From Roseburia sp. (GTDB lineage Bacteria > Bacillota > Clostridia > Lachnospirales > Lachnospiraceae), in contig JALEKJ010000041.1 of assembly GCA_022771695.1 (NCBI GenBank), positions 1 through 46,762 on the forward strand: DNA of 46,762 nt. Direction: 5' to 3'. Shown here piece after piece: positions 41,894 to 46,762 of the stretch; position 1 is the first letter of the stretch; each line of letters opens with the position of its first letter. The translations under genes and the position numbers were made by a program. A model generated the notes under the pieces. It was not told where the DNA came from, searched no databases, and saw only the letters and a program-made list of their open reading frames with translations.

Positions 41894-43736
41894 CTAATGC
41901 AGGCTTTAGAATTGTCCTTACTTTCTCTATCGCAACTTCTATTCCTTTTTCGTATCCGCCAAGCAGTTTGACCCCTCGCTCTGCAATCTCTTTTACTGTT
42001 AATTCCTGTGCTACATAGATATCTTCTGCAACTGCATACTCCGTCTGTTTTGCATATAACTTAATAAAGTTCATGAATGGTTCCTGTTCATCTATCTCAT
42101 TGACATGACCAATCTGCCGAATCACTTCCTGATACTCTCTCGTATTCTGTCCGTTACTCTCCTCCAATCGAATCAATGTCTGATATGCCTCTTCCCCTTC
42201 CACAATTTGGTTCTTCAACTTTATAAAGCAACTATCCAACGCATAAAATTCCCTGCTCAAAGTAATTCTTTCATTCTCTGTCAATAGCTTTGGCGCATTT
42301 TTGATAATCGCCGGGAAATCCAAATCTCTGTTACACAGCTGTTCCACTGCTTCCTGCAATGTCAACTCTATTGCCCCATGTATTCTGGCACCACCTTCCG
42401 TGGCATTATACACAGTTATCTTTCCTTCATTACGCTTAATTGCCAATTCAAACCATTTTCGATAGGAATCCATCTGCATATCGGTACGAAGCATGCTTCC
42501 ATCCATTCCTTCTACTTCCACAAGCAAATTTTCATCACGTCTATTTGCTTCACTCTCAGCAAAGCCGCTTACATGCATTTTGCCGCCTGTATACGCCAAA
42601 TCCTGCCCTATCAGTATAATCTGCCGAAAACCCAAATACTCTGCCAGAGAAAAGGCATCTGTCGCCACAGATCCCCCTGTTTTTAGTTCCCCTAATTTCT
42701 CTCCAGTCTGCTCCTTTAGCATTTCCTGAAATCCTTCAAATCCCAACGGAGACTGAAAAAAGAGGCGACTCCGATTCCTTCCGGCAATCACCGGAATCGA
42801 ATTTGCAGATAACACAAGTGGATAACGGTTGATTGTCTCATCTTCAAACACCGCAGGATTCTTTCTTGGGTCTACGCTGATTCCGATATGAAAATCAATT
42901 CCTTCACGTATCAATGCTTTTAATGCTGAATCCACGCCGATAATAAATGCTTTATTTCCTACCGCTCTTAGTTGTCTGATATTCTTATCAAGTGAAGGTC
43001 CTGCTGAGACGATAATTGCAGGTATTCCGGATATATCACATTTTTCTATTGCACTTTTCAAGTTATTGAGAGAGCTTCCCTGTAAAATATGAGGCAGGCT
43101 ATAGAGCATATTATCTGCCAATTGTTCGCCAAATGCCACCTCTGTATTCATATTAAATACATGCTTTTTTACACAATAAAGCATTTTTTCAATATAATCC
43201 TGCCCTTGCGTCAAATACAAAACATCATAATTAGGCAGGATACATTCTGTCACCAGATTTCGATTCTCATAACGAATCAATTCATCCAGCTTTCCATGAA
43301 GATGCTCCTCATTAATCCCCTCTACAATCAGATGCACCCATTCTTTTTCTATGATATCCTCTAACGGGAAATGTTTCATTGCCATAACAAAATTCTCGTG
43401 ATCCGGCTCATAGATTATAAGGTTCTGCGTTCCGTTACAATTCTCACACAGCCGTCTTACTACTCTGCCATCTGATATACCAAACACACAAATAATTGCA
43501 TAATCATTGAACCTATCACGTTTCATTGCATATTTTTCTGCCGCTTGCTCCGGCTCATAGATACTATTTAAACGCCAGTTATATCCATCTCTCTGCTGGC
43601 ATATTATTTCCTGATGGTTCACGGTCTCTGTCACAAAGCAATGTTCAAAGTTACATTCCTTTATTGACTGATACCTCAAAACAAACTTTTCTCCCAAACG
43701 CTTTAGCGCCTGCTCGTTCCGTTCCAATATATTCAA
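41874..43736 (-). CDS. maf: Motility accessory factor (Maf/DUF115) flagellin glycosyltransferase
   Basis: The protein is 620 residues, normal for the family. The MptE-like DUF115 core begins near residue 238 with IPAIIVSAGPSLDKN and continues IGVDSALKALIREGI, GISVDPRKNP and IILIGQDLAYTGGKMHVSG; the N-terminal domain has CVFGISDGRVVRRL (83-96). Maf proteins attach nonulosonic acids directly to Ser/Thr of flagellin before export. Its position two genes after fliC, and the neuB/neuA genes in the island, support this. The start must be TTG at 43736: an in-frame stop lies two codons upstream, and AGGGGG is 7 bases before it. Low-efficiency initiation is expected. Confidence 0.9.
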   Translation of the reverse strand: MNILERNEQALKRLGEKFVLRYQSIKECNFEHCFVTETVNHQEIICQQRDGYNWRLNSIYEPEQAAEKYAMKRDRFNDYAIICVFGISDGRVVRRLCENCNGTQNLIIYEPDHENFVMAMKHFPLEDIIEKEWVHLIVEGINEEHLHGKLDELIRYENRNLVTECILPNYDVLYLTQGQDYIEKMLYCVKKHVFNMNTEVAFGEQLADNMLYSLPHILQGSSLNNLKSAIEKCDISGIPAIIVSAGPSLDKNIRQLRAVGNKAFIIGVDSALKALIREGIDFHIGISVDPRKNPAVFEDETINRYPLVLSANSIPVIAGRNRSRLFFQSPLGFEGFQEMLKEQTGEKLGELKTGGSVATDAFSLAEYLGFRQIILIGQDLAYTGGKMHVSGFAESEANRRDENLLVEVEGMDGSMLRTDMQMDSYRKWFELAIKRNEGKITVYNATEGGARIHGAIELTLQEAVEQLCNRDLDFPAIIKNAPKLLTENERITLSREFYALDSCFIKLKNQIVEGEEAYQTLIRLEESNGQNTREYQEVIRQIGHVNEIDEQEPFMNFIKLYAKQTEYAVAEDIYVAQELTVKEIAERGVKLLGGYEKGIEVAIEKVRTILKPALEKECSG

Positions 43737-43753
43737 TGCCTAACCCCCTGTTT

Positions 43754-44050
43754 TCACTCCTCTAACAGCCTTAATTCTTCTGAAATATCATAACACAGCA
43801 AATCTGCTAATGCCAGACCATCTCTAAGCTGATAGGCCATTACAAGCTCCTGTAAATCATCCCTCACCTTCTGTTGCATTTTCATCCCGGCTCCATCCGG
43901 CAATTCCGTAAGCTTCTCCGTCAGATTCTGCAACTGTCTATTTAGTTCCGGCAGTATGCTTGCCAGAGTTTCATATGCTGCCTTCTCACTATTCTGATAA
44001 AATAAATCGGCACATTCTTTCAAACTCTGTGTCAGTCTCTGTTCTTCCAT
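43754..44050 (-). CDS. Small helical protein between flagellin and maf
   Basis: The protein is 98 residues, acidic and helical, with no membrane or signal segment. I cannot name a family. Its C-terminus (LRDGLALADLLCYDISEELRLL) resembles that of the sigma-D-driven protein at 10429. AGGAGAA lies just before ATG 44050, and its stop is 17 bases from maf, so the two are co-expressed. No promoter is evident between the flagellin terminators and this gene, so it may rely on read-through. It could be a chaperone or adaptor presenting flagellin to Maf; unproven. Confidence 0.7.
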   Translation of the reverse strand: MEEQRLTQSLKECADLFYQNSEKAAYETLASILPELNRQLQNLTEKLTELPDGAGMKMQQKVRDDLQELVMAYQLRDGLALADLLCYDISEELRLLEE

Positions 44051-44080
44051 ATCTGCTTCTCCTGTTTGATAAAAAAGTGT

Positions 44081-44102
44081 GCTCTGCGCATCCCCGCAGA
44101 GC
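44081..44102 (-). terminator. Third stem-loop downstream of flagellin
   Basis: 8-base G+C-rich arms (44081-44088, 44095-44102) are followed leftward by ACACTTTTTT. It would end read-through past the first two hairpins, or attenuate expression of the small gene and maf. Confidence 0.6.
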
Positions 44103-44103
44103 G

Positions 44104-44136
44104 TTTTGCTTCATAGGAATTTCCTATGAAGCAAAA
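44104..44136. repeat. Perfect 33-base palindrome
   Basis: Two 16-base arms (44104-44119, 44121-44136) surround one base. It begins and ends with A4/T4, so it could form a bidirectional terminator-like hairpin or be a protein-binding site. It lies between the other two flagellin 3' hairpins. Confidence 0.7.
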
Positions 44137-44137
44137 A

Positions 44138-44167
44138 ATAAAACCGGCAGCGAACTGCCGGTTTTAT
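44138..44167 (-). terminator. Flagellin rho-independent terminator
   Basis: 13-base arms (44138-44150, 44155-44167) with a TTCG tetraloop in the transcript sense are followed by a T-rich tail leftward (TTTTATTTTTT). It lies 26 bases after the fliC stop. Confidence 0.92.
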
Positions 44168-44193
44168 TATGTTCGTACGACTGTCTCTTACAA

Positions 44194-45006
44194 TTACTGT
44201 AACAGAGAAAGTACACCCTGAGTAGACTGGTTAGCCTGAGCAAGCATAGACTGTCCTGCCTGAGCAAGGATGTTGTTCTTGCTGTACTCAACCATCTCTT
44301 CTGCCATATCTGTATCACGGATACGAGACTCAGCAGACTGAGTATTCTCAGAAATGTTGTCCAAGTTAGCAATGGTATGCTCCAGACGGTTCTGGATAGC
44401 ACCAAGCTTAGATCTCATCTCAGATACCATGCTGATAGCTTTCTGAACAGAGCACATTGCTGAACCTGCACTGGAGAAAGAAGAAACCTTCAAAGAGTCT
44501 ACTCCTAAGCTTGAAGCAGACATAGAGTCGATTGTGATTGTAATGGTCTGTCCGCAAAGAGAACCAACCTGAAGGTTCTTCTTTGTGAAGCTTCCATCGA
44601 TCAAGTTCATGGTGTTGAACTGAGTTGTAGAAGAGATTCTTGTAATCTCAGACTGTAACTGATCAATCTCCTTCTGAACTGCTGTTCTATCAGCTGTGGT
44701 ATTGGTATCGTTTGCTGCCTGTGTAGCAAGCTCGTTCATACGCTGTAAGATAGAGTGAGTCTCGTTTAATGCACCCTCAGCAACCTGAATAAGAGATACA
44801 CCATCCTGTGCGTTGTTAGATGCCTTGTTAAGACCACGAATCTGGCTTCTCATCTTCTCGGAAATTGTTAAGCCTGCAGCGTCATCGCCTGCACGGTTGA
44901 TTTTGTATCCAGAAGATAACTTCTCAGAAGACTTTGCCTGTGCGTCTGTTGTGATACCTAACATTCTGTTAGCGTTCATTGCTGTAAGATTGTGCTGTAC
45001 TACCAT
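44194..45006 (-). CDS. fliC: Flagellin
   Basis: The protein is 270 residues starting MVVQHNLTAMNANRML at ATG 45006, 8 bases after AGGAGG; a longer frame upstream is not typical. It has conserved N-terminal D0/D1 (SSGYKINRAGDDAAG at ~31-45; TLR5-type LQRMNELA at 87-94) and C-terminal D1/D0 (NRLEHTIANLDNISEN; ending QGVLSLLQ). Only ~40 residues (about 148-187) separate them, so there is no D2/D3 domain. That short segment is rich in Ser and Thr and is the likely glycan site. Two cysteines, C151 and C185, are unusual for a flagellin. It is transcribed alone from a sigma-D promoter. Confidence 0.97.
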   Translation of the reverse strand: MVVQHNLTAMNANRMLGITTDAQAKSSEKLSSGYKINRAGDDAAGLTISEKMRSQIRGLNKASNNAQDGVSLIQVAEGALNETHSILQRMNELATQAANDTNTTADRTAVQKEIDQLQSEITRISSTTQFNTMNLIDGSFTKKNLQVGSLCGQTITITIDSMSASSLGVDSLKVSSFSSAGSAMCSVQKAISMVSEMRSKLGAIQNRLEHTIANLDNISENTQSAESRIRDTDMAEEMVEYSKNNILAQAGQSMLAQANQSTQGVLSLLQ

Positions 45007-45030
45007 AATTATTTTCCTCCTTGAATATAC

Positions 45031-45048
45031 TGCAGCATCCATGCTGCA
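45031..45048 (-). promoter_or_regulatory. Flagellin leader hairpin, candidate CsrA site
   Basis: 8-base arms (45031-45038, 45041-45048) form a hairpin in the fliC leader. In the mRNA its tip reads GCAUGGAUGC, matching the CsrA consensus CANGGANG with GGA exposed. A second GGA lies in the AAGGAGG ribosome site 17 bases further on. In Bacillus subtilis the hag leader is controlled by CsrA through two such sites. Confidence 0.55.
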
Positions 45049-45145
45049 AAACTTTGTTGGTGTGTGGTTTCCATCTGCTCTGGCCGTACGCTCCATTGAG
45101 ACTTCAACCGCAAGTAACAATTGTTATCTTGTTTACTTGTTATAT

Positions 45146-45172
45146 ATATCGGACGAAAGTCACGATACTTTA
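45146..45172 (-). promoter_or_regulatory. Sigma-D promoter of fliC
   Basis: Read leftward: TAAA (45169-45172), exactly 15 bases, TCCGATAT (45146-45153), 11 of 12 consensus positions. The predicted start is near 45139, giving a leader of about 130 bases. Confidence 0.88.
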
Positions 45173-45213
45173 TAGAAAAAAGAAAAAAATTTTTCTTTTT
45201 ACTATCTGTAGGA

Positions 45214-45693
45214 TTACTTTTTCTTATCCGTAAACTGCGGCTCCATGTAGCTTCCTTTCATCATGCTCTTATAATACTGGTTGACTACCTTCTGACTTTT
45301 TCGAACTTCTTTGACCTGTTTTCGAACTGTCGCAAATTTCTGTTGCATTAAGTCTTTATTTCTGGCTTCCTGCGTCTGAATGTCTGCACTCTTCTCCGTC
45401 AGTCTGCGAATATAGTCCTGCATCTGATGAATCTCTTCACGATATGTCTCTTTGTTTCCCTCTAACTCGTTCCGAACACGCTCAAACAATTCTTGAAATC
45501 CATTGTCTAACGTCTCTAATGATTCAATCAACTCTGCCTTTTTCGCAAATGTCTTGTCAAAATCATCCGGATCCAATGCAGGATTTTCGAGTTCTTCCCT
45601 TTGCTGCTGGTTTATTTGTATAATCTGATCCAGAATCTGTTCCTTTTTCTTCAGACTCTGTATCATAATCGGAAGATACTTGCTATTCTCCAT
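45214..45693 (-). CDS. FlgN/FliT-like flagellar export chaperone
   Basis: The protein is about 159 residues, nearly all coiled coil (KKKEQILDQIIQINQQQREEL; AKKAELIESLETLDNGFQ), with a basic C-terminus. Such long-helix proteins next to fliS and fliD are FlgN- or FliT-type chaperones for hook-associated proteins or the filament cap. ATG at 45693 is preferred over GTG 45699, since AGGAG is 5 bases before it. It is encoded 21 bases after fliS and is the last gene of the fliD-fliS operon. Which client it binds cannot be read. Confidence 0.65.
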   Translation of the reverse strand: MENSKYLPIMIQSLKKKEQILDQIIQINQQQREELENPALDPDDFDKTFAKKAELIESLETLDNGFQELFERVRNELEGNKETYREEIHQMQDYIRRLTEKSADIQTQEARNKDLMQQKFATVRKQVKEVRKSQKVVNQYYKSMMKGSYMEPQFTDKKK

Positions 45694-45714
45694 ATACACT
45701 CCTATTTTTATACT

Positions 45715-46092
45715 TTATTGTACCTTCGACAGGCGCATAACTTCCTTCCATGTATCTCTCATGGTTCTAAGATGCTTTAATACCTCTTCCATGATTTCTT
45801 TATCTTTTTTCATATTTGCTTCCTGCAAACGCATCAAGAGATAAGAATAAACTTCATCAAAATCTTTTGCCACCGGATAATTGTGGTTTAATGTTCCCTG
45901 AAATTCCTGAATAATATGTTCAACCTTCATAATATTTTTATGAGCTTTCACAATATTATTCTCCTCAATCGCTGTAATTGCAATGTTGCAGAATTTAATT
46001 GCTCCCTCATAAAGCATGAGTGTAAGCTCTGCCGGTGATGCGGTCATTATTTTATTATTGGCATATGCTGCATATCCCTGATTTGCTAACAT
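45715..46092 (-). CDS. fliS: Flagellin export chaperone FliS
   Basis: The protein is 125 residues. YAAYANNKIMTASPAELTLM at the start, LYEGAIKFCNIA and the helical remainder are the classic FliS pattern. It binds the flagellin C-terminal D0 in the cytoplasm, preventing premature polymerisation and giving the glycosylation machinery access. GGGAGG lies 7 bases before ATG. It sits between fliD and the FlgN-like gene. Confidence 0.95.
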   Translation of the reverse strand: MLANQGYAAYANNKIMTASPAELTLMLYEGAIKFCNIAITAIEENNIVKAHKNIMKVEHIIQEFQGTLNHNYPVAKDFDEVYSYLLMRLQEANMKKDKEIMEEVLKHLRTMRDTWKEVMRLSKVQ

Positions 46093-46114
46093 GTATAAAC
46101 CTCCCTGTTATGCA

Positions 46115-46138
46115 GGGCTTGCCGGATACAGCAAGCCC
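46115..46138 (+). terminator. Stem-loop between fliD and fliS
   Basis: 8-base arms (46115-46122, 46131-46138) with an 8-base loop are followed rightward by GCTTTTTT. Its terminator polarity is opposite to the flagellar genes, so it may stop antisense transcription, or serve as a processing hairpin in the leftward mRNA. Confidence 0.5.
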
Positions 46139-46175
46139 GCTTTTTTATGTCTGGCCATTATGTCGTATTCTTTTA

Positions 46176-46762
46176 TCAGCCACCAAGCATGCTGCTTAAG
46201 GATGATGTCTGGCTGTTCAGCTTCGCTAACGCAGTCTCCATCGCAGAGAACTTTTGATAATAATAGTCTTCCTGTGCTTCCAGTTTTTCTTCCCACTTCT
46301 TAATCAAATCCGTATAGTCACTATACTCGGAAGCCATCTCCTTGTCATTATATACCTTATAGACACTGCTTAAGGAAGTAGACTTCATCTTCGTGTCAAT
46401 TGCATCGTAGAGATTTGATGCCAACCCTTGCATGAATTCCATCACAGTATCCGGATCTGATGCAATAGCTGCCATCAGCTTATCTTCTTTGCCCGAAGTA
46501 GCTTCATCATCTTCGTCACCGTTGATATGATATGCGTTGTGCTGATTCTCCGGTGCATTCAGATATCCCAATGTGTTGATACCAAAGCTGGAGAGATAGT
46601 AGGTCTTACCATTAATCTCAACTCCCTTGCTCATGGAAGATGTCATCGCATTCATAATGCTCTCAAGGCTGTCATCACGGCGAAGCAGAGATGCCTTAAT
46701 TTTCTCTTCCCACTTTTCAATTTCGGTATCAGACATCTGATCCTTCTCATCATCTGTAAGCG
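46176..46762 (-). CDS. fliD: Flagellar filament cap FliD (C-terminal part)
   Basis: The gene is cut by the window edge; the frame stays open to 46762. The visible ~195 residues contain the conserved LTDDEKDQMSDTEIEKWEEK and LLRRDDSLESIMNAM (F-type FliD C-domain), then a coiled-coil end (KKWEEKLEAQEDYYYQKFSAM; LNSQTSSLSSMLGG). The ATG at 46736 is internal, not the start. FliD caps the growing filament and folds exported flagellin. Its stop is 83 bases before fliS. Confidence 0.95.
   Translation of the reverse strand, partial: LTDDEKDQMSDTEIEKWEEKIKASLLRRDDSLESIMNAMTSSMSKGVEINGKTYYLSSFGINTLGYLNAPENQHNAYHINGDEDDEATSGKEDKLMAAIASDPDTVMEFMQGLASNLYDAIDTKMKSTSLSSVYKVYNDKEMASEYSDYTDLIKKWEEKLEAQEDYYYQKFSAMETALAKLNSQTSSLSSMLGG

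Noticed and set aside
44104-44136. The 33-base palindrome as a mobile-element end or recombinase site controlling phase variation.
   Set aside because: There is no second copy, no flanking repeat and no recombinase gene in the window; a terminator or processing hairpin is simpler.
1-46762. CRISPR arrays, tRNA or rRNA genes, insertion sequences, prophage genes.
   Set aside because: No regularly spaced repeats, cloverleaf-like segments, transposase or integrase frames were seen on either strand.

Overview
This window looks like part of the chromosome of a flagellated gut-type Clostridia, most likely Lachnospiraceae. The evidence is an A+T-rich sequence, a short flagellin of the Roseburia/Eubacterium type, strong AGGAGG ribosome sites and sigma-D-type promoters. 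At the right edge (44.2-46.8 kb, all leftward) lie the end of fliD, then fliS, a FlgN/FliT-like chaperone and fliC. These are followed by a small helical protein and a Maf/DUF115 flagellin glycosyltransferase. Nearly everything to the left (0.5-41.9 kb) reads as one very large flagellin-glycan island.

The island has several biosynthetic modules. (1) Phosphonate: PEP mutase carrying an N-terminal nucleotidyltransferase domain, phosphonopyruvate decarboxylase, an Fe-alcohol dehydrogenase of phosphonoacetaldehyde-reductase type, a LicC/PntC-like nucleotidyltransferase, and a second nucleotidyltransferase fused to a PLP aminotransferase. (2) Five LicD-family phosphotransferases, a cytosolic TPR plus sulfatase-superfamily protein, and two CDP-glycerol-phosphotransferase-like proteins, all candidates for moving phosphonyl or phosphoryl groups. 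(3) A 3-amino-3,6-dideoxyhexose route: FdtA/QdtA ketoisomerase, FdtB/QdtB aminotransferase, hexapeptide acyltransferase, and a MaoC hydratase that could supply a 3-hydroxyacyl-CoA. (4) A nonulosonic acid route: a SAF-less NeuB and a NeuA-KdsC fusion. (5) Glycosyltransferases: three GT2-containing proteins, one N-terminal-domain-only relative, and five CgeB-like enzymes in paralogous sets. (6) Tailoring enzymes of unknown role: a radical SAM-SGNH fusion, a stand-alone SGNH homologue, an opine-dehydrogenase-like enzyme and two methyltransferases.

Transcription layout: from about 10.3 kb leftward runs the phosphonate operon, behind an extended -10 promoter. From 23.0 kb leftward runs a long operon ending at about 10.9 kb, followed by a small gene with its own sigma-D promoter. 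Between 22 and 44 kb the genes form alternating divergent and convergent blocks. Two divergent junctions carry back-to-back sigma-D promoters; the third is a palindrome that can be read as two mutually exclusive promoters. All three convergent junctions carry hairpin terminators that overlap a stop codon. Matches to TAAA-N15/16-GCCGATAT occur at fliC, at both sides of two glycan junctions and at the small gene. This ties glycan production to the flagellin regulon.

Working model (inference): the cell makes hydroxyethylphosphonate and/or aminoethylphosphonate, activates it as a CMP derivative, and transfers it with LicD enzymes onto a sugar chain that Maf and the CgeB/GT2 enzymes build on flagellin. 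I know of no described flagellum decorated with phosphonates, so this is the most notable possibility in the window.
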